Assembly (NCBI GenBank): GCA_024696945.1
Contig: JAILGF010000033.1
Span: 1-44,580 of the forward strand
Source: Lachnospiraceae bacterium
Lineage (GTDB): Bacteria > Bacillota > Clostridia > Lachnospirales > Lachnospiraceae
Direction: 5' to 3'
DNA: 44,580 bases
The notes beneath the pieces were generated by a model. The model saw only the letters and a program-made list of their open reading frames with translations. It was not told the DNA's origin and made no database searches. The position numbers and the translations under genes were made by a program. Positions within the stretch are counted from its first letter, which is position 1. Every line of letters begins with the position of its first letter. Positions 7,743 through 18,019 of the stretch are shown one piece after another.

Positions 7743-8975
7743 CTATTCCGGTCTGTTATCCGGTATGCGGATAACTACTGTAGTTCCTTCTCCCTTACGG
7801 CTCTCGACGTTCACTGTTCCTCCGCACATCTGCTCTATACGCTCGGAGACATTTTTCAATCCTATATGCATTCCTTCCGAATCCCCCGGATTTTGCGTAT
7901 CAAAGCCGACACCGTTGTCGGACACGCTTATCTCATGCCATCCGTTTTCATATGCCGTACAGACTTTTACCAAGCCTTTTTCTCTTATACGTACACCATG
8001 GCGTATGGCATTTTCTACTATCGGCTGCAAGGTTAACGGCGGGATCGTAAAATTGGTATCCTCTATATTGTAATGTACCTCAATATTCTCAAAACGTACC
8101 ATCTCGATATTTGCATATATCCTTGTATGGTCCAGTTCCTTCTCAAACGGTATCCTTCCGACGGTGCTCAATGAATCCAGGTTCTGTCTTAAATACGTTC
8201 CGAAATACTCGGTAAGTTCTGCTGCCTGGTCAGGATCCTTCTTGTACATCGCTTTCAATGTGGCAATGGTATTATATAGGAAATGCGGTTGTATCTGGCT
8301 CATCATGATCTGTATCCTCTGACGCGCCTTCAGATCCTCCTCATGCTCACGTACAAACTGCATATGCAGCCAGATATAGTAAAATACGCTCACAGTAGCA
8401 ACCGCGATCGTAAGGAAAGATGCCGGAGCCTTCTCGTCATATATAACAGAATCCAGTATTACCGAAACGATTATAACCACAGCATTCAGGACCGGTATGA
8501 TCATGTCCCTCTTCCTTACCATCCGATACTCTCTTAACGTCAGATATATCAGGTAGATGAGAAGTATTGCACTTACAATATGGCATGTAAATCCAAGAGG
8601 TCCCCTGTGGAAAATGTTATCCTCGTCAATGGTAAAGCAGACTCCGCAGAACAGCGCCGTAAGATGGATAAGCACATTTATCAGGATAAGTATCCAAACT
8701 GCTTTCGGACTCTTCTGTTTATCAAATATCGAACAGAACATGGCAAGGGCTAAGGGGCGTACACAATACCCGAATATCCCGACCACAATTCTTAAAAACG
8801 GTAGGGAAAACTCAGTTTCCAACCGGTATTCTGTGTAATTCTGAAGGACCAGGGTGAGTACCAGCAGTATTGTTTCTATGAGAAGCCGTCTTTTTCTTTT
8901 CAGTATGTAAGGATCAATAAAAACAGCCAGCAAAAGACCTGCAAGCTGCATTATCAAAATGAACAGAACCGTCAT
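7743..8975 (-). CDS. Membrane sensor histidine kinase (LytS/YesM type)
   Basis: The 410-residue product has six or seven N-terminal membrane helices (to about residue 205) with short connecting loops. There is no large extracellular sensor domain. A His_kinase domain follows with QIQPHFLYNT (phospho-acceptor His231). The HATPase domain has an N box (VENAIRHG), DNGVGFD and a glycine-rich GMHIGLKN. The signal is probably sensed in or at the membrane. An AGAGGTTGAAGC site precedes ATG at 8975. It is paired with the SARP-type regulator downstream. Confidence 0.9.
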   Translation of the reverse strand: MTVLFILIMQLAGLLLAVFIDPYILKRKRRLLIETILLVLTLVLQNYTEYRLETEFSLPFLRIVVGIFGYCVRPLALAMFCSIFDKQKSPKAVWILILINVLIHLTALFCGVCFTIDEDNIFHRGPLGFTCHIVSAILLIYLIYLTLREYRMVRKRDMIIPVLNAVVIIVSVILDSVIYDEKAPASFLTIAVATVSVFYYIWLHMQFVREHEEDLKARQRIQIMMSQIQPHFLYNTIATLKAMYKKDPDQAAELTEYFGTYLRQNLDSLSTVGRIPFEKELDHTRIYANIEMVRFENIEVHYNIEDTNFTIPPLTLQPIVENAIRHGVRIREKGLVKVCTAYENGWHEISVSDNGVGFDTQNPGDSEGMHIGLKNVSERIEQMCGGTVNVESRKGEGTTVVIRIPDNRPE

Positions 8976-8995
8976 GCTTCAACCTCTTTATGTTA

Positions 8996-9718
8996 TTAAG
9001 GAATATAATCTTCTCCGTTGTACCGGAAGCCGGCAAGACTGTTGCCGCTCCAAATAGTTCTGAAATCGATCTTTGAAGTACGTCTTGCCTTCATTATCTC
9101 ATCCAATTTCTGTTCCGTTTTCTTTTTCCCCGAAATCCCGGTCTTTTTGCAATATTCGGTCCAGAGCGGTAAAATAAAGCTCTTTATCTTCTCGTCCGGC
9201 ATATCATCGGGGAAGGGAAGGACCTTAAACAGCCTCTTTACATATACCGTCTCGTCAGGATCTGCATAAAAAGACGCAAACTCGATATTCTTACCGGTAT
9301 CTGAAAATCCCTTGTACATGTGAAAACCGATCGATGCCGTGTTGGCTTTATTTACCGTAGCGATCACACGCTCCGCCGCCTCATATCTTCCAAGCTCCTT
9401 AAAAACCCTGTCATACATATGGGAGGCAATTTTTCTTTTGCGGTACTCCTTAAGGACATAAACGTCTCCGATATACCATTCTTTTATATCGTCCGGATTT
9501 CTGAAGCATCTGAGATACCCAACGACAGTGTCCCCGACAGCAGCAACTACCTCAAACCACTTAACGGCATACTCACTCTCATACCAATCACAGAAACCGA
9601 CCTGTTCAAGAGCCTTTTCTTTAGATAACTGCTTTGAAACGGTAAAAAACTGCGCAAGGGCTTTTCTTCTGTTTTCTTTCATGTTTCTGTGAGAATCGAT
9701 TATAGTGTAACGTATCAT
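8996..9718 (-). CDS. GNAT-family N-acetyltransferase
   Basis: Central motifs fit the GNAT fold: GDVYVLKEYRKRKIASHMYD corresponds to the acetyl-CoA pyrophosphate loop (basic, not the usual glycine-rich form). NKANTASIGFHMYKGF corresponds to motif B. About 90 C-terminal residues are Lys-rich and outside the core fold. I chose ATG at 9718 (MIRYTI) because AGGCGGGA precedes it. An in-frame ATG at 9766, directly after the stop of the upstream gene, would add 16 residues. The substrate cannot be told. It lies in the run with the mannoside genes, so a sugar or small-molecule amine is possible, but this is only context. Confidence 0.75.
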   Translation of the reverse strand: MIRYTIIDSHRNMKENRRKALAQFFTVSKQLSKEKALEQVGFCDWYESEYAVKWFEVVAAVGDTVVGYLRCFRNPDDIKEWYIGDVYVLKEYRKRKIASHMYDRVFKELGRYEAAERVIATVNKANTASIGFHMYKGFSDTGKNIEFASFYADPDETVYVKRLFKVLPFPDDMPDEKIKSFILPLWTEYCKKTGISGKKKTEQKLDEIMKARRTSKIDFRTIWSGNSLAGFRYNGEDYIP

Positions 9719-9766
9719 CTGATATTCCCGCCTATCTGCCATGTCAATGTCGTCCCGAGAACGCAT

Positions 9767-11011
9767 TCAGCGATTGCCCGTTATGCTGCAGCCCACCGCT
9801 GTCGCGATCGACAGATTAACCGGACTGTACGGAATGAGCATTGACTGAAATGCATGATACAGATCTGATTTTCCCGGCCATACCGTACCTTTAAGCTTAT
9901 TCTTCTCATCAAGCTGATGGAACCAGGAACCTGTGGTATGATCGAGCACCGTATTATCAAGATATTCCATGAACATGCTGTAATCATCGGAATATTTCTT
10001 TTTCCCGGTGATCCTATAGAGTAGCGAAGAGGTATTTATCGCCTCAGCAAGGGTCCAGTGCATTCTGTCATGTACCACCGGTTTTCCGTCCCAATCCGTA
10101 GTATAAACTATTCCCGGTTCTCCGTCCGCATTCCAGGCATCGGATACCGCCCTGTCATAAAGTGCACAGGCTGTTTTTATATATGCTTCCCTTTGGGTTT
10201 TATCCAGCTTCTCAGTGGATGATGCCCACTGGACGATAAGCCTTGCCCACTCTATCCCGTGTCCCGGAGTTGCGCCGTAAGGCTTAAAGGGATCGTCGGG
10301 TTTGTCTATATTTTTGTTGAGTTCAGCTTTCCATTCTTTGGTAAAATGCTCCGGGAGCCTATAGTTATTTTCCTCCGCCCATCCTGATACCCGATCGATG
10401 ATCCTTCCGGCACGGACCCTGTATTTTTCATCCTTTAGAGCGTCAGCCACGGCCAGGAATGCCTCGACTGTATGCATGTTCGCATTAAGCCCTCTGTAAT
10501 CATCAAGTACAGTAAATTCCGTATTCCATGTATCCGAAGAAAGACCTTCCTCTTCATTCCAGAAAAATCTGTCATATACCGCCGTTGCTTCATCAAGAAG
10601 CTCCTTTGCTCCGGTAATACCCGCAAGATATGCGCTCGAAGCCGCAAGCATCACAAATGCATGGGCATAGCATTGCTTTCCTTCTAGCTTTTCCCCATTC
10701 TTCGTAACGCCGGCAAACCATCCGCCGTTTGCGGTATCCTTTAATTCTCCCAGAAGGCCTTTTAATCCTTTTTCCGCAAGCTCCTTACATCCCGGGAACC
10801 TCAGCATCTTTCCGATGCTGTAAACATGTATCATTCTGGAGGTTATCCAGGTTTCCCTGTTTCTGTCAGTCCAAGGGGTTCCGTCATCACCCAGGTAGTA
10901 GCTTGAGCCGCCGGGTGAAGGGAAACGCCGTCCGAATTCCAAAAGCGACCTTACGTTCTCCTGTAGGGAATCCATATTTTCCCGGGTATCGATGATATAT
11001 TTATTATCCAT
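9767..11011 (-). CDS. AGE-family aldose-ketose isomerase, probable D-mannose isomerase (YihS-like)
   Basis: The 414-residue alpha/alpha-barrel protein closely follows the layout of YihS. Matching elements are ETWITSRMIHVYS, NANMHTVEAF, YGATPGHGIEWARL, MHWTLAEA and KSDLYHAFQ. The His residues in these motifs are the ones that carry out ring opening and proton transfer in the family. YihS-type enzymes interconvert mannose, fructose and glucose (or sulfoquinovose). Between a beta-mannosidase and a fructokinase, mannose to fructose is the best reading. Start: ATG 11011 follows GAGGAGGAG and overlaps no coding need for the longer ORF. Cellobiose/mannobiose 2-epimerase is the main alternative but is less similar by eye. 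Confidence 0.82.
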   Translation of the reverse strand: MDNKYIIDTRENMDSLQENVRSLLEFGRRFPSPGGSSYYLGDDGTPWTDRNRETWITSRMIHVYSIGKMLRFPGCKELAEKGLKGLLGELKDTANGGWFAGVTKNGEKLEGKQCYAHAFVMLAASSAYLAGITGAKELLDEATAVYDRFFWNEEEGLSSDTWNTEFTVLDDYRGLNANMHTVEAFLAVADALKDEKYRVRAGRIIDRVSGWAEENNYRLPEHFTKEWKAELNKNIDKPDDPFKPYGATPGHGIEWARLIVQWASSTEKLDKTQREAYIKTACALYDRAVSDAWNADGEPGIVYTTDWDGKPVVHDRMHWTLAEAINTSSLLYRITGKKKYSDDYSMFMEYLDNTVLDHTTGSWFHQLDEKNKLKGTVWPGKSDLYHAFQSMLIPYSPVNLSIATAVGCSITGNR

Positions 11012-11027
11012 AGGATCCACTCCTCCT

Positions 11028-13577
11028 CTACCGGATATCAAATACGCTTCTAACTTTTATGTTCAATGCATTACCGCTTAAGATCTTTACGGTCTTTGAA
11101 CCGGCGTTCAGATCAAAGAAATTGTCTGAAAGGATCAGATCATCATCTTCGTTCCGGATTTCCACGCTCTTTGCGAAGGCTGCCGCACTGACCGTTATCT
11201 CATCTCCGTTCACGGTTACCTTCAGTCCGGGATCTTTGAACCTAAAATGCTTCGGAGCACAGAATAAAACCGTGCCGCTCGATATCGGCTCCTCTCCCGG
11301 GGTCATTCTAAACTCAAAGCTTACATAGTTCTCATAAAGTCCCGCCTGCGGCAGATCAATCTTCTCAAGCCATTCTGCCGAAAGTGCTCCGACTTTTATT
11401 TCTTCTTCATGTGCTTCAAGCGCCTTACCCGTTGCATCTCTCAGCTGCCAGAAGACAACGCCTGTCTTTTCTGACATTGTTTCGTTGGTAACGTTCAGCC
11501 TGATGGATTTCTTTACATCAAAGGGCTCTGCATTAACATTAAGACTCTGTGTTAGGAGTCCTTCCTCCTCGCAGGAGACCATCACCGGAGCAAAGAAACG
11601 CTTTGCATAATAATGAAGGGCTTTCCATCTTCCGTAATAATCTATCGAAGACCATGAAGCCACAGGCCAGCAGTCGTTCAGCTGCCAGTAAACGGTACCC
11701 ATGCATCTTCCGCGATTTCGCCTGAAATGCTCAACACCGTACCTTATAGCCTCAGCCTGAAGGAGCTGTGACGCATAAACAAGAGTATCGAGGCTGTTAG
11801 GATAAAGGAAGGTCTGCTCCATATAGTTCATTATCTTTCCGTTAGCAGCCGCATTCCTCTGATGTTTCTCCATGATATATGAGAACACGTTCCTGTCCTC
11901 GGGCTCGGTAAATTTTTCAATGGTACGCATCGAAGGGAATGACTGGAAACCGAACTCTGAAAGGTATCTGAAGTAAAACTGCCTGTACTCGGTAAACGGT
12001 TTATTTCCGTGCCATACCTCCCAATAATGTACGTCGCCTCGGTCAGGGTCATTCGGATAATCAAATCCGCCGCCCGTAGAGGGACTTGCCGGCCAATAAA
12101 ATCTGTCCGGATCCTCCTCTTCAAGAAGTCTCGGGAAGAGATATTCATACATTTTTACATAATCGCTCTTTATCTCATTCTTTGCTCCCCAGGTTCCCTG
12201 ATCAACGAACATTTCCATCTCGTTATTTCCGCACCAGAGACCTAAAGATGCATGATGGCTGAGCCTTCTTATCTGTTCCTTTAACTCTGTAAGAATATTT
12301 TCCTCAAAGTGACGTGTAAGCCTGTAATTTGCACACGCAAACATAAAATCCTGCCATACGACAAGACCCAGCTCGTCACATATGTCAAAGAAGTAATCTG
12401 CGGGGTACAATCCTCCGCCCCACACTCTAATAGAATTGAAATTGGCCGCAACACAATCGCTTAACAGCTTGCGTGTCCTCTCGGGATTACACCTGGGAAG
12501 TATGTTGTCCTCAGGGATATAGTCCGCACCCATCGCAAAGAATTTCACACCGTTTATTACCTGTGCGAACTCGGCTCCGTACCTGTCCTTTTCGGTGCTT
12601 ATCTCAAGCTTGCGTAAGCCTATGCGTTTTTCCATCACGTCTATGCTTTTTGAAAAACTTTCTGCTGCTGTTGTATTTGCATCTGTGCTGAATTCATTTT
12701 CAAATAGCTCGATCTTTACTGTATATAAGGGATGCTCACCAAACCCGTTCGGCCACCAGAGTTTGGGATTATCTATGGTTAACCTTTCCGATCCGTCAGC
12801 TCTGTCAAAAAGCACGGAACCGTCAGGAGCGATGACTGTAACCTTAACTATAAAGCCAAGGTCTTCGGTCACCGTCATTTCTCTGTACTTGTCTGCTTCA
12901 TTATTGGATGCACCTTTGTTTTCAATGATTATCCCGCTCTTTACGGAAAGCGAAACCTTTGACATATCCTCATTGAAATCCTGATGTATATAGGTGCTGG
13001 CGAATCTCGCCTTCCTGATCTTCAGCAGTTCCACATCCTTCCAAATACCTGCATCGGGAAGTCTTGGACCCCAGTCCCATCCGAACATGTAATGACCTTT
13101 ACGGATCTTTGGAAACCCCCTCATTGCATCCTCGGTACCGAGGATCGCGGGATCCTTTTCAAATTCTTCGGCAATGAATTTTGTTGGAGAGTGGAAAATA
13201 ATCTTTATCTCATTTTCACCCTGCTTTAAAAGTTCCTTTACACGGTATTCCCATATACGGTGCATATTGTCAGCAGAGCCTAAGTTCTGTCCGTTGAGCG
13301 AGATATCGGCCAGTGTGTCAAGGCCGTTAAATCTCAAAAGGATTTCATCCGCATCTGCCGCATCCTTTTCTCCGTCAAAAGAGAATTTGCCCGTATAAAC
13401 AAAGTCCTTTCCCATGAGTTTAAGAGCTGCGTCCTCATTATCCCGCCAATACGGATCTTCGATTCTGCCTGCTGCCAGAAAGTCATTATAAACACTGCCC
13501 GGAACAGTTGCCGGATATTCATTCTCTTCCCCCGCAATACGCACTTTCCAATCAGGGTTAAACATTATATTCTCCAT
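11028..13577 (-). CDS. GH2 beta-mannosidase, intracellular
   Basis: The 849-residue product has the GH2 domain order: sugar-binding beta-sandwich, immunoglobulin-like domain, TIM barrel, and C-terminal beta domains. Acid/base Glu453 lies in WCGNNEME and nucleophile Glu541 in YLSEFGFQS, both typical of beta-mannosidases. There is no signal peptide, so it cleaves imported beta-mannosides such as mannobiose from plant mannan or N-glycan cores. AAGGAG precedes ATG at 13577. The downstream isomerase starts 17 bases after its stop, which supports translation as one operon. Confidence 0.93.
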   Translation of the reverse strand: MENIMFNPDWKVRIAGEENEYPATVPGSVYNDFLAAGRIEDPYWRDNEDAALKLMGKDFVYTGKFSFDGEKDAADADEILLRFNGLDTLADISLNGQNLGSADNMHRIWEYRVKELLKQGENEIKIIFHSPTKFIAEEFEKDPAILGTEDAMRGFPKIRKGHYMFGWDWGPRLPDAGIWKDVELLKIRKARFASTYIHQDFNEDMSKVSLSVKSGIIIENKGASNNEADKYREMTVTEDLGFIVKVTVIAPDGSVLFDRADGSERLTIDNPKLWWPNGFGEHPLYTVKIELFENEFSTDANTTAAESFSKSIDVMEKRIGLRKLEISTEKDRYGAEFAQVINGVKFFAMGADYIPEDNILPRCNPERTRKLLSDCVAANFNSIRVWGGGLYPADYFFDICDELGLVVWQDFMFACANYRLTRHFEENILTELKEQIRRLSHHASLGLWCGNNEMEMFVDQGTWGAKNEIKSDYVKMYEYLFPRLLEEEDPDRFYWPASPSTGGGFDYPNDPDRGDVHYWEVWHGNKPFTEYRQFYFRYLSEFGFQSFPSMRTIEKFTEPEDRNVFSYIMEKHQRNAAANGKIMNYMEQTFLYPNSLDTLVYASQLLQAEAIRYGVEHFRRNRGRCMGTVYWQLNDCWPVASWSSIDYYGRWKALHYYAKRFFAPVMVSCEEEGLLTQSLNVNAEPFDVKKSIRLNVTNETMSEKTGVVFWQLRDATGKALEAHEEEIKVGALSAEWLEKIDLPQAGLYENYVSFEFRMTPGEEPISSGTVLFCAPKHFRFKDPGLKVTVNGDEITVSAAAFAKSVEIRNEDDDLILSDNFFDLNAGSKTVKILSGNALNIKVRSVFDIR

Positions 13578-13590
13578 AATCTTCTCCTTT

Positions 13591-13603
13591 TGTCATCCTG
13601 AGC
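13591..13603. repeat. Fragment of the TGTCATCCTGAGC intergenic repeat
   Basis: TGTCATCCTGAGC matches, in the opposite orientation, the end of the fuller repeat at 29539-29597. It abuts the palindrome at 13603-13661. By memory it is one half of a widespread intergenic repeat, TCATCCTGAGC...GCGAAGGATCTT; the other half is absent here. Confidence 0.5.
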
Positions 13604-13661
13604 AATCATAGGGACGGTTCTGACACCTTCAATTTCAATCAAAGAACCGTCCCTCTGATTG
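13603..13661. repeat. GGGACGGTTCT palindromic (REP-like) element
   Basis: The 19-base arm CAATCATAGGGACGGTTCT (13603-13621) faces its inverted copy at 13643-13661, with one mismatch and a 21-base loop. The core AGGGACGGTTCT is perfectly inverted. The right arm overlaps the fructokinase 3' end and encodes its last residues SIRGTVL. A related element lies at 39944-40006. Not a classic terminator, because no T tract follows the arm. Confidence 0.75.
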
Positions 13662-14589
13662 ATTCCCAAGTGGGGATGGCGGGGATTCCGCCCATCTTCG
13701 TTATACAAAGTCCGCCCGATATGCTTCCGCATGTTCCGGCCTCTTTAATGATATTCGGATTTAAATCTGTCGTATTTTTTACTCCCTGTCTGACCAGACT
13801 TGACAGAAAGCCGCCCCAGAATGCATCTCCCGCTCCGGTTGTGTCCTTCACCTGAACCTTCATAGGCTCAACCCTAAACTCAGTACATTTTGTATCCGTT
13901 TGACCGGTAAAGAAAATCTTAGATCCATCCTTGCCTAAGGTCAGAACCAGTACCGTAATCTCATTTTTGATCATAAAATCGGGGATATTCTCTTCGCCGC
14001 CTACGAAGTCAAGCTCTTCATCGGAAATCTTTAACAGATCCACATAAGGTATTATTTTATCGACCTGATGTTTACAATCATCAAAGCACCATATCTTATC
14101 GCGGTAGTTTATGTCAAAGCTGACCAGCTTCCCGCACTCCTTGGCTTTCCTTACAGCCATAAGCACCGCTTCCCTTTCGGGCAGCCCCGACTGGCTTACG
14201 GAACCGGCATGGATGATATCCCAGGCATTAAAATCGACCTTACTCACATCAGCCTCGTTTAAGAGCAGATCGGCACCGGGCTTTCTGGCAAAAGTAAATG
14301 ACCTGTCACCGCTTTCATCCAGAGTCACAAAAGCAAGCGTGGTAGTTGCTTCGTCAGTCAGTTCCGGACAGAGTACCTCAACATTATTATCTTCAAGTGT
14401 CTTTTTAAGCAGCCTGCCAAAATCATCATTGCCGAGTTTTCCAAGAAATCCTGCCTTTATCTCATTTCTTGCAACGCTTACCGCCACATTCGCAGGTGCT
14501 CCGCCCGGATTCGCGGTATATGTGTTATTCATATCCGCTACCGGAGTAAAATCTATTAACATTTCACCAATACATAAAATGCTCATCAT
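13639..14589 (-). CDS. PfkB-family fructokinase
   Basis: The 316-residue product has ribokinase-fold signatures: an N-terminal GGAPANVAVSVAR sugar-binding segment, and DTTGAGDAFWGG (249-260) with catalytic Asp255 and the anion-hole glycines. Overall similarity is to bacterial fructokinases. It phosphorylates fructose, here probably supplied by the mannose isomerase two genes downstream, to fructose-6-phosphate. GGAG lies 9 bases before ATG at 14589. The final residues SIRGTVL are read from one arm of an inverted repeat, so the natural C-terminus was probably replaced or extended when the repeat arrived. Other PfkB sugar kinases cannot be excluded on sequence alone. Confidence 0.85.
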   Translation of the reverse strand: MMSILCIGEMLIDFTPVADMNNTYTANPGGAPANVAVSVARNEIKAGFLGKLGNDDFGRLLKKTLEDNNVEVLCPELTDEATTTLAFVTLDESGDRSFTFARKPGADLLLNEADVSKVDFNAWDIIHAGSVSQSGLPEREAVLMAVRKAKECGKLVSFDINYRDKIWCFDDCKHQVDKIIPYVDLLKISDEELDFVGGEENIPDFMIKNEITVLVLTLGKDGSKIFFTGQTDTKCTEFRVEPMKVQVKDTTGAGDAFWGGFLSSLVRQGVKNTTDLNPNIIKEAGTCGSISGGLCITKMGGIPAIPTWESIRGTVL

Positions 14590-14595
14590 TGTTTA

Positions 14596-15933
14596 TCACT
14601 CCGTAAATTTTATCTTGATATTGCATACCTCGGAAATCGTTCCGACCCTCATATACGGTCCGAACAGTCCCACTCCCGAAGTAACTATGTCATCCATATC
14701 TCCTATCTTCTTATAACCGTAGGAATTCTCCGAAATAAGGGAAAGCAGGATATTTGCAGGGAAAATCTGTCCGTCATGTGTATGACCGCTGAGTGTCAGA
14801 TCAACTCCCGCCTCTGCCAGCTCTTCCAATTCTCTCGGCTCGTGGTCGAGGACGATCGTGGGATAATCGATCTGAGAAGCATTTTTCCAATAATCGATCA
14901 GTTCATAATCCTCTCCGATATCGAACTGCCCAAACTCATACCATTTGGATGCAGGATCCTCATCCGCAGACGAAAAGACCCATCCCTCTTTTTCGGCTTT
15001 TATCATATAATAGATATTATTTATGACCTCTTTGGGGGTATCCCTCAGAGTTATCCCCCGGCCCGGTCTCATATAATCGGGGCGGCCGTAAACAAAGAAG
15101 CTGTCGGCTATAAGCACACCGTTATCCCTTAACAGTGTAATACCTGCCTTTTCAAGGAACTCATCCATCCTTGGATCGCTTACCTTCTTCTCGTCCTGAT
15201 TGAAGGTAAATCCGGCAAGGACGGGTTCATCGATATCATGATTGCCATAGCATGCATATATACCGTATCTGCTTTTTATTCCGCGATACGAGGCAATAAG
15301 CCTTTCGGGATTATCCAGAGCATCATAGATATTATCGAAGATATCCCCGCAGATAAATACAATGTCAGGATCGCACTGATTTATAAGCTCAACCATTTTG
15401 TCAATCTCGGGAACACCGATATTGCATCCCATATGCATATCCGCTACCATGACCACGTTCAGCTCATCCAGCTTGCAGTTCTTTTTGGGAAGCTCAACGG
15501 TGTAGTTCGTTATCCTTGTATCTGTAGCATGCAAAAAACCGTAGATACAGATGACGAGTGTGAAGATAATCCCCACAGAAGCTGCTGAAATCGCTATCTC
15601 CCGAGGTCTTTTCATGCTCTCGGTCGAACCTTTTTTCTTTTTTACTATTCTCCATATGAGACAGAAAATAAGATAAATGCAGGCCGGGAACATCGAATAC
15701 ATCAATACTCCGAGCCACATACTTCCATAATGCTGGAAAGCGAATTTTACTTTCGAGTACGGAAGCAGGAAACCTATGGGCATGGCAGATGCCGCAAAAA
15801 TAAACAATCCGTATATAAGTACCCTCACCAGAATATGCGTATGCTTAAAGCAGGCTTTAAGCCACCGGTTTACCATAAGAGCGATAAGCCATGTCGCAAA
15901 TATATAAAGAGGGCTGAGAATTAACGCTAACAT
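14596..15933 (-). CDS. Membrane-anchored metallophosphoesterase
   Basis: Four membrane helices occupy about residues 1-150. A calcineurin-like phosphoesterase domain follows with VADMHMG, CGDIFDN, YGNHDID, LDHEP and SGHTHDGQ, which together supply the two-metal site. The family (YkuE/YaeI-like) includes lipid and UDP-sugar pyrophosphatases. The substrate here is unknown. TTGGAG precedes ATG at 15933. Its stop is 6 bases before the fructokinase start, so it is in the same transcript. A link to mannoside use is not evident. Confidence 0.85.
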   Translation of the reverse strand: MLALILSPLYIFATWLIALMVNRWLKACFKHTHILVRVLIYGLFIFAASAMPIGFLLPYSKVKFAFQHYGSMWLGVLMYSMFPACIYLIFCLIWRIVKKKKGSTESMKRPREIAISAASVGIIFTLVICIYGFLHATDTRITNYTVELPKKNCKLDELNVVMVADMHMGCNIGVPEIDKMVELINQCDPDIVFICGDIFDNIYDALDNPERLIASYRGIKSRYGIYACYGNHDIDEPVLAGFTFNQDEKKVSDPRMDEFLEKAGITLLRDNGVLIADSFFVYGRPDYMRPGRGITLRDTPKEVINNIYYMIKAEKEGWVFSSADEDPASKWYEFGQFDIGEDYELIDYWKNASQIDYPTIVLDHEPRELEELAEAGVDLTLSGHTHDGQIFPANILLSLISENSYGYKKIGDMDDIVTSGVGLFGPYMRVGTISEVCNIKIKFTE

Positions 15934-15979
15934 TTAAAACTACTCCAAGTACTGTTTTATCTAACACCCATATCCATTT

Positions 15980-17989
15980 TCAATCAGAGTTATCCCTCTG
16001 TACGTTCTCCGGGTGCTGGGCCGGATATTCGGTTATACCGGCACCGGTATTGGGATTTACGCTTGAATATATGATATCGCCCATAAATACCACAAGCAGA
16101 GCGATGCATATCGGTGCGACAACCCTGAGCCTCCATTTACGGAACAGGTTGTCAAAAACAGGACCGAAGAAATAAACCACCAGACATCCGAACACTCCGA
16201 ATATCAGCAGGCCTTCGGCACATATCCTGCCCTGGATATTCAGGAAATAGCCGCTGTAATCCCACCATTTTGCATGATACACAAAATCAAGCACGGTAGC
16301 CGTGCCATATTCCATTATTCCGCACAGCAATATAATGCTTGTAAATTCCAGAAAAGGTTTTGACCTTAACCTGTTAAGAAAAACAAGGATGAAAACACTT
16401 CCGCAGCCGTAGATCGGAACATACGGTCCGTTCAGGAAGCCCCTGTTTACAAATACTCCGTCCTCGTACAGATGTATCCCGATCTCCCAGAGCCATCCCA
16501 TAAATGAAAATGAGAAAAACAGAAGTATGATAGACCATATCGAATATCTCCTGACATAGTGCAGATACTCGATATTCGGTGCCTTGATCGCATGAAGGAA
16601 GGTTTTCCTGTAAGCGGGGAACAGACGGAACGGATATATCTTCTTATCAAAAACATCCTGTCTTGTCTTTATCTTCTGCTGATGTTCTTCATACTCACAC
16701 AGCTTTTTCTCCTCTTTGTTCGCAAAAAGGACCACTCCGAAATTCCGGGCGATAAAACCGCTCACGCCTTTCATTTTCTGAGGCACCGGAAGTTCTTCTT
16801 CCGCCAAGCTCTTAATATCGGCATAGGCTTCATCTATATGCTCGTCATCCGCCTTGACATAAAGGAATCTGTCATTTAACAGATCTGCTTCGGGAATTTC
16901 CTTCTTTTTCTTCTTGGCTTCTATTCTCAGTTCGGAATAATACTCACCGAATACTGCTGCCTCATATGCGTTCACAAAGCAGAGTTCCAAAAGTCCGAAG
17001 GTAAACAGGGAAAGGAATTTCCATCCGATAAATGAAAGCCCGAGTTTAAAGGCTTCCCATTTATGTCCGTCCATCATTTTGGTGGAAAGCTTTCTTGCCT
17101 CCTTACCGGTAACCGAAGGATTCTCAGATAATATATAGGGCACCAGCATATATTGATAGGCCTTAATAAAACCGCCGAAAAGGGTAAGCGACCAGAGAGC
17201 CGTTATGAGCGTAGTGGTAAAAAGCGCCCAGGCTGTCTGGAACCACCGTCCCGACTTAACAAGATAAAATACCCTTCTGACCGGTACCGTTTCATAGGTT
17301 CTCGATTCAAGAACAAAACGGATGGATACGACCTTAAACACGTCCAGAATAAAATACCAGATAAATACGGCCAACAGCATCATTATGCCTATGATGATTA
17401 TGGATGCTATATTGTCCGACCTGACTATGGATGCGATACCGGTAAAGAGCTTCGTGAAAAGCTTTCCGGAGGTCAGGGCATTTGCTATGCTCGCAAACAC
17501 ACCCTGGGTAGTACCCACCTCGACCGGACCGATATATGACGGTTCCCTCGATTCTCCGTTTAGATTCCCTGTTACCTGAGAAACACTGTCCTTTACCTCC
17601 GTCAGACCGTCCTTTATTCCGATCACTCCGTCTATCAGGGAATCCTTTCCCTCTATAATGCCGTTGGAAAGACCGTCCTTTATCTTGTTTCCGCTTTCGG
17701 AAATATTGTCCTTAAGCTTTGTCGCGCTGTCCCAGACCTGATCGGCTCCGAAACCGTTCGCAACATACTGAAATACGTCCGCTATTCCTCCGAACCTTTC
17801 ATCAAGGACCGTGTTCGAAATACCGTCGGTATCAAGAGTAACCTCTCTTGAAAGTGCCTTTTTCAGAGATCCGAAGGAAGAAGCGTTTTCAATTCCTATA
17901 AAGGAGGTAAACGCCATTATCAGCACTATGACCCAATAGTGGCTCTTAAGTACCTCCAGACCTCTGTTTTTTAATTCCTTCCTGTTCAT
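15980..17989 (-). CDS. DUF975-CmpB-type multi-domain membrane protein
   Basis: The 669-residue product starts with NRKELKNRGLEVLKSHYW and membrane segments typical of DUF975. An insert of about residues 45-165 is rich in Asp, Lys, Gly and Ser with a repeated KDGL/KDSI pattern. Several more helices follow. The C-terminal 200 residues match the putative ABC-transporter CmpB family (FSFMGWLWEIGIHLYEDG, NRGFLNGPYVPIYGCG). That family is common in Firmicutes and has no firm function. It is in the same run as the MutS-like pair, 30 bases downstream. Confidence 0.75.
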   Translation of the reverse strand: MNRKELKNRGLEVLKSHYWVIVLIMAFTSFIGIENASSFGSLKKALSREVTLDTDGISNTVLDERFGGIADVFQYVANGFGADQVWDSATKLKDNISESGNKIKDGLSNGIIEGKDSLIDGVIGIKDGLTEVKDSVSQVTGNLNGESREPSYIGPVEVGTTQGVFASIANALTSGKLFTKLFTGIASIVRSDNIASIIIIGIMMLLAVFIWYFILDVFKVVSIRFVLESRTYETVPVRRVFYLVKSGRWFQTAWALFTTTLITALWSLTLFGGFIKAYQYMLVPYILSENPSVTGKEARKLSTKMMDGHKWEAFKLGLSFIGWKFLSLFTFGLLELCFVNAYEAAVFGEYYSELRIEAKKKKKEIPEADLLNDRFLYVKADDEHIDEAYADIKSLAEEELPVPQKMKGVSGFIARNFGVVLFANKEEKKLCEYEEHQQKIKTRQDVFDKKIYPFRLFPAYRKTFLHAIKAPNIEYLHYVRRYSIWSIILLFFSFSFMGWLWEIGIHLYEDGVFVNRGFLNGPYVPIYGCGSVFILVFLNRLRSKPFLEFTSIILLCGIMEYGTATVLDFVYHAKWWDYSGYFLNIQGRICAEGLLIFGVFGCLVVYFFGPVFDNLFRKWRLRVVAPICIALLVVFMGDIIYSSVNPNTGAGITEYPAQHPENVQRDNSD

Positions 17990-18019
17990 TTTCCTTTGAT
18001 TCCTTTATCCAAGGTTTTA

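Noticed and set aside
7347..8036. Long plus-strand ORFs opposite the kinase/regulator genes
   Set aside because: They are antisense to clearly coding genes, have no ribosome site and no recognisable motif.
9767..11041. Upstream start of the isomerase at 11041
   Set aside because: It would overlap the beta-mannosidase end, and the GAGGAGGAG site fits ATG at 11011.
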